Shown here: piece by piece, positions 8,228 to 15,297 of the stretch
Position numbering within the stretch: the first letter of the stretch is position 1
Layout of the letters: every line of letters begins with the position of its first letter
Assembly: GCA_903853385.1 (NCBI GenBank)
Contig: CAINTJ010000116.1
Location: 1 to 38,213, forward strand
Length of the DNA stretch: 38,213 bases
Direction: 5' to 3'
Origin: an uncultured Gammaproteobacteria bacterium
Lineage (GTDB): Bacteria; Pseudomonadota; Gammaproteobacteria; Pseudomonadales; Pseudohongiellaceae
Made by a program: the position numbers and the translations under genes
Notes under the pieces: model-generated
The model's input: the letters and a program-made list of their open reading frames with translations, nothing else
The model's database searches: none
What the model was told of the DNA's origin: nothing

Positions 8228-8717
8228 TAGTCTTGGTCATTTGATGGAAAACCCCTGGGCCCTGCTCGCCAAGGATGCCACGCTTGAGCAGGTGCAACAC
8301 AGCACAGCCAAACTGGTGCTGATGCCAGCCCGGCTGTGGAATGACGAAAAAGCAGCGCTGTTGGGTACCGGCAAGACCTTTGGTGTGTGGCTGGACAGCA
8401 ATGAAACCGCCGAGCTGCTCAAAGCAGATCTGGCTACGCTGCCCTTGATCGCACTCAACTTCCCGACGTTTATGGATGGCCGCGGTTATTCAACTGCGGG
8501 AGTGCTGCGTCAGCAATTGGGTTATGCCGGTGAAATCCGCGCGATTGGTGATGTGCTGCGCGATCAGCTGTTCTATATGCGACGCTGCGGTTTCAACACC
8601 TTTGATCTGCGCGACAGTGTGAAGCTGGAAGATGCACAGAAGGCATTGCACGATTTCACCACCAACTATCAGGCCACTGTGGAAGAACCGACTCCGTTGT
8701 TTCGCCGGCGGGCTTGA
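8211..8717 (+). CDS. DUF934 family protein, sulfite/nitrite reductase partner
   Basis: A 168-residue protein matching the DUF934/COG3749 family that follows CysI-like reductases. Typical stretches are LIALNFPTFMDGRGYS, LRQQLGYAGEIRAIGDVLRD and FYMRRCGFNTFDL. The biochemical role is unknown; the family is placed in sulfur or nitrite assimilation because of this constant partner. AGGAG at 8199-8203 is 7 nt before the ATG at 8211, so I prefer it to the ATG at 8205. The gene overlaps the reductase stop, indicating translational coupling. Confidence 0.85.
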   Translation: MPKLIDSLGHLMENPWALLAKDATLEQVQHSTAKLVLMPARLWNDEKAALLGTGKTFGVWLDSNETAELLKADLATLPLIALNFPTFMDGRGYSTAGVLRQQLGYAGEIRAIGDVLRDQLFYMRRCGFNTFDLRDSVKLEDAQKALHDFTTNYQATVEEPTPLFRRRA

Positions 8718-8770
8718 TATCCTCTTCTGACCCTTTGTGCGGCTTGAAAGAAGGAATTCTGCGCTTAGCG

Positions 8771-8875
8771 TGTGGCAATCCCCAGGCCCCTGCGACACGC
8801 CGTGAATACATCCATGTAGGCTCGCTTCGGCCATCCCTGGCCTCAGACGGTCGCAGAAACCTGGGGATTGCCACA
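8771..8875 (-). repeat. Hairpin repeat element, copy 1
   Basis: TGTGGCAATCCCCAGG (8771-8786) pairs perfectly with 8860-8875. A second stem, CTGCGAC/GTCGCAG (8790-8796 with 8850-8856), lies inside. The core (8797-8849), read on the minus strand, contains CGTCTGAGGCCA, GAAGCGAGCC and CACGGCGT and closely matches the core of copy 2 at 29719-29770, whereas the arms are unrelated. It lies between the convergent DUF934 and queA genes, in the queA 3' region. It may act as a terminator, an RNA-protein site or a mobile palindrome. Confidence 0.85.
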
Positions 8876-8930
8876 GGCTTGCAAGATTTTCTTACGCTCA
8901 CAACTTCTCAATTATGCGCTGGACTCCGTA

Positions 8931-9965
8931 CTAGCGAGCAATAAACATCGCATCGCCATAGCTGAAAAACCGGTAGTTTTCTGCAATCGCGGCCTGATAT
9001 GCCGCCATCACCTGCTCACGTGTACTGAACGCACTCACCAGCATCAGCAAGGTGGATTCGGGTAGATGAAAATTGGTGATCAGCGCATCGACACTGCGGA
9101 ATTCATAGCCGGGATAGATAAAGATACGGGTATCCCCGCTGAAGGCTTGCAACTCACCGCTGTGACTGGCGGTTTCCAGACAACGTACCGTGGTAGTACC
9201 CACGGCTACCACGCGTCCGCCGCGGGCTCTACAGGCGCGTACCTTTTCACACACGTCCTCACCCACTTCCAGATATTCGGCATGCATGCGGTGATCAGTG
9301 ATGTTGTCGACACGCACCGGTTGGAAGGTGCCGGCGCCAACATGCAAGGTCACGGTGGCGGTCTGCACACCCCGGCTGCGGATGGCTGTCAGTAACTCGT
9401 GGTCGAAATGCAGGCCTGCCGTGGGCGCAGCCACAGCTCCAGCCTTGTTGGCAAACACAGTTTGATAACGTTCACGATCGGAAGCCGCATCCACGCGTTT
9501 GATATAGGGCGGCAACGGCATATGGCCGACCCGCTCCAGCAAGGCCATCAGATTCAATGCGGGCGGAAACTGCAGCACCAGGAACTCACCTTCCCGGCCC
9601 TCAATATGGATGCTCACCTCACTGCCATCGCTGTCAGGCAGCAGGAAGGTCCCGCCATTGGGCAGGGATTTGCTGCCGCGCACCTGAGCCAGTACCCGGT
9701 TGTCGGTCATCACCCGTTCCAGCAACACTTCCAGTTTGCCACCCGTGCTTTTGTGCGCGAACAAACGGGCCGGAATGACGCGGGTATCATTGAATACCAG
9801 CAAATCGCGCGGATCCAGCAGGCCTGGCAAATCGGCGAAGAGCCGATGTTGCAGTGCACCAGTATGGCGATGCAGGCACAAAAGCCGGCTGGAACTGCGC
9901 CGGACCGGCGGATGGTGCGCGATGAGTGCGGAGGGGAGGTCGAAATGAAAATCACTGAGCTGCAT
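8931..9965 (-). CDS. queA: tRNA preQ1(34) S-adenosylmethionine ribosyltransferase-isomerase QueA
   Basis: A 344-residue enzyme that transfers the ribosyl part of SAM to preQ1 in tRNA, making epoxyqueuosine (queuosine pathway, cytosolic). Family signatures run the full length: [35 protein letters not shown], the [13 protein letters not shown] motif, [26 protein letters not shown] and GTTTVRCLE near residue 240. Length is normal. The gene is divergent from tRNA-Leu(CAA). In many gammaproteobacteria tgt follows queA; here the next item downstream is a hairpin repeat and the convergent DUF934 gene, so tgt must be elsewhere. Confidence 0.97.
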   Translation of the reverse strand: MQLSDFHFDLPSALIAHHPPVRRSSSRLLCLHRHTGALQHRLFADLPGLLDPRDLLVFNDTRVIPARLFAHKSTGGKLEVLLERVMTDNRVLAQVRGSKSLPNGGTFLLPDSDGSEVSIHIEGREGEFLVLQFPPALNLMALLERVGHMPLPPYIKRVDAASDRERYQTVFANKAGAVAAPTAGLHFDHELLTAIRSRGVQTATVTLHVGAGTFQPVRVDNITDHRMHAEYLEVGEDVCEKVRACRARGGRVVAVGTTTVRCLETASHSGELQAFSGDTRIFIYPGYEFRSVDALITNFHLPESTLLMLVSAFSTREQVMAAYQAAIAENYRFFSYGDAMFIAR

Positions 9966-9993
9966 CCCGCTATTGTATCGTGCAAATTAAAGG

Positions 9994-10022
9994 TAGGCAG
10001 TGGCTATCTGCATGGTTATAAT
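9994..10022 (+). promoter_or_regulatory. Promoter of tRNA-Leu(CAA)
   Basis: A perfect -10 TATAAT (10017-10022) lies 17 nt after TAGGCA (9994-9999; four of six positions match TTGACA). A GC-rich discriminator (CGCGCCGC) follows, typical of stringently controlled stable-RNA promoters, before the tRNA at 10050. Confidence 0.65.
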
Positions 10023-10049
10023 TCGCGCCGCTTTACCCCCCTCCCCTAT

Positions 10050-10135
10050 GCCGGAGTGGTGAAATGGCAGACACGGTGGACTCAAAATCCATTGCCCTTA
10101 AAAGCGTGCCGGTTCAAGTCCGGCCTCCGGCACCA
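10050..10135 (+). tRNA. tRNA-Leu (anticodon CAA)
   Basis: An 86-nt class II tRNA. The acceptor stem GCCGGAG (10050-10056) pairs with CTCCGGC (10125-10131), followed by an A discriminator and an encoded CCA (10133-10135). The anticodon loop CTCAAAA (10081-10087) gives CAA at 10083-10085. A long variable arm (GCCCTTAAAAGC region) and the T-loop GGTTCAAGTCC are present. It reads UUG codons. Confidence 0.97.
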
Positions 10136-10175
10136 GTTTTCGTAGCAACTTGCTCTGAACGCAATCGCTGCTACA

Positions 10176-10201
10176 GCCAGTCAAGCCAGTCAAGCCAGTG
10201 G
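10176..10201. repeat. 9-bp tandem repeat after the tRNA
   Basis: GCCAGTCAA occurs at 10176-10184 and 10185-10193, followed by a partial third copy (GCCAGTGG). The 206-nt gap between the tRNA and the amidohydrolase holds no other recognisable feature. Confidence 0.7.
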
Positions 10202-10347
10202 TTTACACACCCAAGCCAATTTTTTCCAGCTGTTTCAGATCGCGTGCCAGTGCCGCGTCGCACTGCAGAAAAGCGAATCACTTGGCGCCAGTTCTGCCGA
10301 CATAATCATTTACAATTACAACTCTTGATTCTGGTAACCCATTGAAG

Positions 10348-11226
10348 ATGCCAATGACAATCGACCTGAAAAAAATCAAAGCCATCGACGTACATGTACA
10401 CGCGGAAGTCTCCTGCCACGATCCGGAAGACCCGGTGATGTCGGAATTCTTCGATGCGGCCAGCGCTTATTTTCATGCTGAACGCCGTCGCCCCACCATT
10501 CCCGAGACCATTGCCTTCTATCGTGAACGCGACATCGCTTTTTGTCTGTTTACGGTAGATTGCGAAGCAGCACGGGGTGCCAAGCGCGTCAGCAACTACG
10601 AGATTGCTGAACTGGCAGCAGACCACAAGGACATCGTCATCCCGTTCGCGTCTATTGATCCGCACAAGGGCAAGATGGGCGCGCGGGAAGCACGCGACCT
10701 GATCGAAAATTACGGCGTGCGCGGCTTCAAGTTCCATCACATCATGCAGAACTGTGACCCGGCCGACCGCATGGCCTGGCCCATCTATGAAGTGATAGCC
10801 GAGCACAAACTGCCCGCCATTTTCCATACCGGGCATTCCGGCATGGGCACCGGCATGCCCGGTGGTGGTGGCGTCAAATTGAAGTGGGGCCAGCCGATGC
10901 TGGTCGATGAAGTGGCGGCAGAATTCCCCGACATGAAAGTGATACTCGCCCATCCGTCCTGGCCGTGGACCGACGAGAGTCTGTCAATGGCGCTACACAA
11001 GGACAACGTCTACATCGACCTGTCAGGCTGGATGCCAAAATACTTCCCGAAGCAGGTCGTGCACTACGCCAACAGCTTGCTGAAGAAGAAAATGCTGTTC
11101 GGTTCCGATTTCCCGCTGATCAAGCCGGAAGCCTGGCTGGCACAAGCCAAGGAAGTAGGCTTCAAGGAAGAAGTATTACCGCTGATCATGAAGGATAACG
11201 CCGCGACAATGCTCGGCCTGCGCTGA
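10348..11226 (+). CDS. Amidohydrolase family metal-dependent hydrolase/decarboxylase
   Basis: A 292-residue amidohydrolase-2 (PF04909) TIM barrel. Metal-ligand motifs are visible: HxH in IDVHVHAE near the N-terminus, GFKFHH mid-protein, ILAHPSWPW and MLFGSDFPL. This subfamily includes non-oxidative decarboxylases (ACMSD, gamma-resorcylate decarboxylase types) as well as hydrolases, and the substrate cannot be assigned. The start is uncertain: ATGs at 10348 and 10354 are both possible, with only weak GAAG-like upstream sites. The gene converges on the SMP-30 gene, with a strong hairpin between them. Confidence 0.75.
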   Translation: MPMTIDLKKIKAIDVHVHAEVSCHDPEDPVMSEFFDAASAYFHAERRRPTIPETIAFYRERDIAFCLFTVDCEAARGAKRVSNYEIAELAADHKDIVIPFASIDPHKGKMGAREARDLIENYGVRGFKFHHIMQNCDPADRMAWPIYEVIAEHKLPAIFHTGHSGMGTGMPGGGGVKLKWGQPMLVDEVAAEFPDMKVILAHPSWPWTDESLSMALHKDNVYIDLSGWMPKYFPKQVVHYANSLLKKKMLFGSDFPLIKPEAWLAQAKEVGFKEEVLPLIMKDNAATMLGLR

Positions 11227-11230
11227 GCGC

Positions 11231-11256
11231 ATAGCGCGGCCTGCCTGCCGCGCTAT
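11231..11256. terminator. Bidirectional terminator between amidohydrolase and SMP-30 genes
   Basis: ATAGCGCGGC (11231-11240) and GCCGCGCTAT (11247-11256) form a perfect 10-bp GC-rich stem with the 6-nt loop CTGCCT, between convergent genes. The SMP-30 stop codon lies in the right arm. The T-tract is short. Confidence 0.65.
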
Positions 11257-12326
11257 TTCGCCCGCCCTTGATAACCTGACGACAGCATCGGCAGCGCGAC
11301 GATCTGGTTGCGCGCACTCGCCGTGCCCCAGCTGCCGTAAAACACAATGCCGAACAGCGTGCGTTTGTCCTTGCCGCCAAACGCTACTCCATGCATGCCA
11401 CGCGGGCCGGGGATGGTGCCTAATACCTTGCCATCCGGCGCAATCACATCGGCGCCGGCGCCAGTGGCGACATAGATACGCCCATCCTGATCCACTGCCG
11501 AGCCGTCACCGCTGCCACTCAACGGTGCAAAGTCACGCTGGTTATTGAGCGCACCATCGGCTTGTACGTCGAATACCACCAGCTTGGGTCCGTTGGTGAC
11601 ATAGAGTTTGCTTTCATCCGGACTCAGGATGATGCCATTGGCGCCGCTTACATCCTTGCCATAGCCCTTGATGACTCCGTGCGAATCGGCATAGAACACA
11701 CCACCGCCAGAGATCGCGATGTAGACACCGCCCTTGCTGTCGGCACTTATATCGTTGACGACACCGCCGGCGCAGTCGAGAGGCTCGCCGTTGAGGGAGA
11801 CTGCGAATGTTTTGCGCTGCGGCTGCAGTTGCTCCACGCCGGCATGTAGGCCGCGCATAGCCAGGAACAAAGCACCATTTTTGCTGCGGGAAACTGCGCC
11901 ACCGGTATTGGTCTTGTCGTACAACACTTTCGCCAAACCGGTGGCTGGATCCAGTTGCATGACATTGCCGGCATCATTGTTGGCAAACACCAAAGTGTCA
12001 TTGTCACCGGCAATGGGGCCGTCAGCATTGTTGCCCTGCCAGGCCCAAATCACGCGCCAGGCAGCATCAGCGGCCACTATGCCGGGAATCGCCGGCACCG
12101 CCGGCAAAGTTGGCGCCGGGGGTTCGGCAGTGGCACTGGCATTCACTGGGATCGCAAAGGGAGCCGGTGGCTGCTTGCAATTGGCGGCCAGTGCCTTGTG
12201 GTCAGGATGTTGCCAGTTCTGCAGGCCATTACCACGCGCAAAGGCGGAGGCCGGTTGTTGCGCCTGTGCCAGCGTACACCAAAGCATCGAAACGATCAGG
12301 CTACTGCGAAAAACCAGTGTATGCAT
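11253..12326 (-). CDS. Exported SMP-30/gluconolactonase-like beta-propeller
   Basis: A 357-residue secreted protein. The signal peptide runs MHTLVFRSSLIVSMLWCTLA then QAQQ. A short Pro/Ala-rich linker follows, then a six-bladed propeller of the SMP-30/gluconolactonase/LRE type. Propeller motifs include VVNDISADSKGGVYIA, GANGIILSPDESKLYVTN (the conserved Asn ligand region) and SGDGSAVDQDGRIYVAT (the conserved Asp), ending with MHGVAFGGKDKRTLFGI. Family members are lactonases using a divalent metal; the substrate here is unknown. The ATG at 12326 is preceded by AGGGGA. The gene starts 4 nt after the stop of a remnant of a second SMP-30-like gene (12331-12530), so it was probably the second gene of a pair. 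Confidence 0.8.
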   Translation of the reverse strand: MHTLVFRSSLIVSMLWCTLAQAQQPASAFARGNGLQNWQHPDHKALAANCKQPPAPFAIPVNASATAEPPAPTLPAVPAIPGIVAADAAWRVIWAWQGNNADGPIAGDNDTLVFANNDAGNVMQLDPATGLAKVLYDKTNTGGAVSRSKNGALFLAMRGLHAGVEQLQPQRKTFAVSLNGEPLDCAGGVVNDISADSKGGVYIAISGGGVFYADSHGVIKGYGKDVSGANGIILSPDESKLYVTNGPKLVVFDVQADGALNNQRDFAPLSGSGDGSAVDQDGRIYVATGAGADVIAPDGKVLGTIPGPRGMHGVAFGGKDKRTLFGIVFYGSWGTASARNQIVALPMLSSGYQGRAK

Positions 12327-12330
12327 GGTA

Positions 12331-12530
12331 TCAATTCCCCTTGGCTGCTGCGGGACCTTGCAGGAGGCCCGGTGCCCGCAACCGGACTGCGTAGATATGT
12401 TCACACGCGGCAATATACAACGTTTTGGCATCATCGCCGTCAAATGCCAGGCTGGAAGCACCCGCACTCTTGCGCGGTTCGGCGGCGACTGCCACCAGGT
12501 CATCGCACATCCGGGACCGCAGCAGCCTGT
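12331..12530 (-). pseudogene. 3' remnant of a second SMP-30/gluconolactonase-like gene
   Basis: In the minus-strand frame ending at 12331, the translation includes SSLAFDGDDAKTLYIAACEH then IYAVRL, the usual last blade of an SMP-30 propeller, and a normal stop. Only about 60 residues remain. Upstream, the frame runs directly into the end of the SnoaL gene, leaving no room for the missing 250 or so residues. The stop and the next ATG (12326) are tightly spaced, as in a former operon. An ATG at 12510 could still give a 59-residue peptide, but I see no clear ribosome site. Confidence 0.65.
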
Positions 12531-13040
12531 TTACTGCGAAATATTGCGCTTCTGGATCAGCCACTGGCCGTTGCGCTTGGTGAGGACATCTTCGTAAACA
12601 CCCATGCCGGTGACAGTGAAAGGTCCGGCTGCCGGACCGCTAAGGACCTGCCAATACGAGCGCTGATGCGCAACACTGGCGCTGTCAAACTCAATCAGGG
12701 TATTCGAAATTGAGTGATAGCTTTTTATGGCGGGTACAGCAGCCGGGGTACTGGCTTTGCGCTGTTTGGCACCCGTGATGAATTTGCGGATCTCTTCCCG
12801 CCCGTTTAAGGTGTTGCCGGTAAAAGTGAATTGCGCATCTTCAGCAAAGACGCTGACATAGCCTTCGACATCGAGTGAATCGTAGACATGGGCATATTTT
12901 ACGATCAGTTGCTGAATGGCTACGGTATCCTGCGCGCGCACATCCGTCATGGGCTCGGCGGCAAACAAGGATTGCGGGGAAATGGCAACGGTGGCCACCG
13001 CGAAAACGGCAATGGCTGTGTACTTGAGCAAGCGCAGCAT
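12531..13040 (-). CDS. Exported SnoaL/NTF2-like protein
   Basis: A 169-residue protein with a signal peptide (MLRLLKYTAIAVFAVATVAI then SPQSLFAAEP) followed by an NTF2-like cone domain: VAIQQLIVKYAHVYDSLDVE, YVSVFAEDAQFTF, GREEIRKFI and the late strand YEDVLTKRNGQWLIQKR. The fold includes isomerases, dehydratases and non-catalytic binders, so function is open. The start at 13040 is supported by AGGAG 6 nt upstream; the longer frame up to 13157 is not. It lies 40 nt after the phosphoesterase gene and may be part of the same transcript. Confidence 0.8.
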   Translation of the reverse strand: MLRLLKYTAIAVFAVATVAISPQSLFAAEPMTDVRAQDTVAIQQLIVKYAHVYDSLDVEGYVSVFAEDAQFTFTGNTLNGREEIRKFITGAKQRKASTPAAVPAIKSYHSISNTLIEFDSASVAHQRSYWQVLSGPAAGPFTVTGMGVYEDVLTKRNGQWLIQKRNISQ

Positions 13041-13080
13041 GGGTGTCTCCTTCCAAGGTTGAAAAACTGTGAGCATATCA

Positions 13081-13821
13081 CTACACCATTCGGGGCTCTT
13101 CACCCGGATAGAGCGTTTGCACATCGTCACTTTGCCAGTAACGCTTGCTGTCCACATCCATCAGTGTCAACGGCCCCGTGAAGCCGGCGCCGGTATCGAT
13201 ATTCCACACGCAGGCTGCCTGCAGCGGCTGTTTGCTGCCAACCTGGATGGTGGGAGTATGGCCGATGAACACTTCCGGATACAACTTCAGGCGCGACGGA
13301 TAGCGGGGGCTGGCTTTGGACAAGGCCGGATCTAGCGCCAGCGCGGTTTCCCACAGGGAACGATCCCAGTACAACATGGGTTTGAAATATTCATGACGAA
13401 AGCCGCGGATGTGGGTGAAGCCGGCATGCAAGAACAGCCGTTGTTGTTCATCCTGATAAAAGTCCACCAGGTCGTTTTCGATGAAGGCGGCGTGCTGCTC
13501 GCGCACCTCAGGCGACACTGATTGATAGGCAAGCAAAGTACTGCGTCCGCCGTGCTTGAGCCAGTTGGGATTTTCAAAGCCCTGCCGCAGCCAGTCGAGC
13601 AACAGCACATCATGGTTGCCACGCAGGAAAATACAGGGTTGTCGTTGCTTGAATGCCAGCAGGAAATCCAGCACCGCTGGCGACTGGCTCCAACCATCGA
13701 CATAGTCGCCAAGAAATACCAAAAGATCAGTGGCTGTGACTTCCGCCCGTACCAGCACTTGCTGGAGCGCACGCAAACCGCCATGGATGTCGCCGATGAC
13801 GAGGGTTCTGCCCGCGCTCAT
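13081..13821 (-). CDS. PPP-type metallophosphoesterase
   Basis: A 246-residue calcineurin-like phosphoesterase with all core motifs in order: GDIHGG near residue 9, GDYVDGW near 38, GNHD near 69, LHAGF near 132 and GHTP near 189. These bind two metals. Relatives include bacterial Ser/Thr phosphatases (PrpA-like) and ApaH-like nucleotide hydrolases; the substrate is not readable. Its ATG overlaps the carboxyltransferase stop (ATGA, 4 nt), so it is the next gene of the dikinase/carboxylase operon. It could remove phosphate from a pathway intermediate, but this is speculation. Confidence 0.85.
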   Translation of the reverse strand: MSAGRTLVIGDIHGGLRALQQVLVRAEVTATDLLVFLGDYVDGWSQSPAVLDFLLAFKQRQPCIFLRGNHDVLLLDWLRQGFENPNWLKHGGRSTLLAYQSVSPEVREQHAAFIENDLVDFYQDEQQRLFLHAGFTHIRGFRHEYFKPMLYWDRSLWETALALDPALSKASPRYPSRLKLYPEVFIGHTPTIQVGSKQPLQAACVWNIDTGAGFTGPLTLMDVDSKRYWQSDDVQTLYPGEEPRMV

Positions 13822-15293
13822 GCGTTATCCCCGTTGCTGGTCAGGCTCAATTTGAAACCGCCTTTGCTGACCTGAAACTGCTTGACCGCTGGCCGCGCCT
13901 TAAGCTCTGCCAGCAGCTTCAACACTGGCTGCACCGCCGGGTTGTAATAATAACCACGCGCGTGGTTGCGCAGCATGGCATCGATCTGGTCGGTCGGCAT
14001 CACGGCACGCAGCAGGAATTCTTCATCCGACATCGATGCCGGAAACTGCTTGCGCTTGTCTTTCAGTGTCATGGTGACCGGTTCGCGCTGGATTTCCGCG
14101 GTGCGAGCCAACGACATGATGCGATCCAGCACGTTTTGATCCACTGGCGCGGTCGGCCGGCCAAAACGACCCAGCACGTACCGAATCACTTGATCGGGAA
14201 TATTGCCATAGCGCTGGTCACCAATGACATTGAACAGTGCTTGCGTGCTGACGATTTGCGGAAACGGGGTCACCATGATCGGCGAGCCAAGCTCGTTGCG
14301 CACTCTTTCCACTTCCGCCATCACTGCTTCAAATTTGTGTTCAAGACCGAGCTCGGCCAACTGGCGTCGCGTGGTCGTCAGCACACCACCGGCGACCTGG
14401 TGGCGGGTGAAGGCGGCGTCATAGGCCTGCGGCATGCCGATCGGCAAACCTTCGGCTGCCGCATGTGCAAAGTAATATTGTTCCAGCGCCTTGATGGCTT
14501 GTTCATTGATGTCAACTTCGAAACCGTGCGTGCGCAGATTGGCAATGGTCTGGCTGGCACAGGGCAGCGACGAACCGTGGGCGAGCGGACCGATGGCTAC
14601 ATGCAATGCGTCAATGCCGAGCTCGGCACCCACCATGTAATTGAATTGCGACAGGCCGATCGTGCAGTGCGAGTGCAGCTCCAGAGGCAGCTGGCCGATC
14701 TGGGCTTTTACCGCCGGAATCAGCGTACGTGCGCGCTCCGGCGTTAACAGGCCGGAAGGATCCTTGATGTAGACGAGATCGAATTTGCCTGACGCCGTGG
14801 CCTGCCGCGCGCAGTTGGCATAGAAGGCATCGGTATGCACATCACTGAGGGTGTAGGTAAGTGCCAGCATGTTGTCAGCATCGCCCTCCTCCTTGATGAT
14901 GCGCGCCACTTCGATGATGGCCTCCATATCGTGCATCGGATCCAGCAGCACAAAGCGGCCGATGCCGGCCTGCATCAGTTTGCGATAGGCCAGCCGCATG
15001 AAATCATGGTCGGCAGTTTCCCACGAGATGAAACGGAAGCCGGTGGAAATGAACTGCAGCGGAATGGTTGGCAGCGCCTGCTTCATGCGGCGGATGCGCT
15101 CCCACGGATCATCCTGGTGATAACGCACGCCCACTGCCATATGAGTACTGGAGGTAAAGTCGATGGCACTGAAGCCGGCCCGCTCCATCAATGGCGCCGC
15201 TTGCAGCATTTGCGCCGAGTTGAGCCCGGTCATGCTCCACAGGCTCTGGTTGCCATCGCGCACACTGACATCGACCAGTTTGATCGCTTTCAT
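13818..15293 (-). CDS. Divergent biotin-dependent carboxyltransferase (pyruvate/oxaloacetate type)
   Basis: A 491-residue protein of the HMGL-like/PYC-OADA class (as in PycB, OadA and transcarboxylase 5S) without its own biotin domain. Metal ligands are conserved: D13 (VRDGNQSL) and H207/H209 (LELHSHC). The Lys that is carbamylated in the family is K177 (YIKDPSGLLTP). The C-terminal half has VTPFPQIVSTQALFNVIGDQ and YVLGRFGRP. Two active-site differences stand out by eye: the usual DAHQS is DGNQS, and the usual LLRGxN stretch, whose Arg binds the pyruvate carboxylate, reads FISTGFR. The acceptor may therefore not be pyruvate. The start at 15293 lies 4 nt after the biotin carboxylase stop; the longer frame to 15473 only overlaps that gene. 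Confidence 0.85.
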   Translation of the reverse strand: MKAIKLVDVSVRDGNQSLWSMTGLNSAQMLQAAPLMERAGFSAIDFTSSTHMAVGVRYHQDDPWERIRRMKQALPTIPLQFISTGFRFISWETADHDFMRLAYRKLMQAGIGRFVLLDPMHDMEAIIEVARIIKEEGDADNMLALTYTLSDVHTDAFYANCARQATASGKFDLVYIKDPSGLLTPERARTLIPAVKAQIGQLPLELHSHCTIGLSQFNYMVGAELGIDALHVAIGPLAHGSSLPCASQTIANLRTHGFEVDINEQAIKALEQYYFAHAAAEGLPIGMPQAYDAAFTRHQVAGGVLTTTRRQLAELGLEHKFEAVMAEVERVRNELGSPIMVTPFPQIVSTQALFNVIGDQRYGNIPDQVIRYVLGRFGRPTAPVDQNVLDRIMSLARTAEIQREPVTMTLKDKRKQFPASMSDEEFLLRAVMPTDQIDAMLRNHARGYYYNPAVQPVLKLLAELKARPAVKQFQVSKGGFKLSLTSNGDNA

Positions 15294-15297
15294 CTTG

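Noticed and set aside
8771-8875. Integron attC site or CRISPR-like unit for the hairpin repeats
   Set aside because: The core lacks the attC consensus ends, no integrase is nearby, and the two copies are isolated rather than regularly spaced.
9399-10145. A 248-residue plus-strand frame reaching through the tRNA
   Set aside because: It is antisense to queA and then reads through tRNA-Leu, so it cannot be a real gene.
13962-14747. A 261-residue plus-strand frame
   Set aside because: Antisense to the carboxyltransferase; no recognisable motif and a composition typical of shadow frames.
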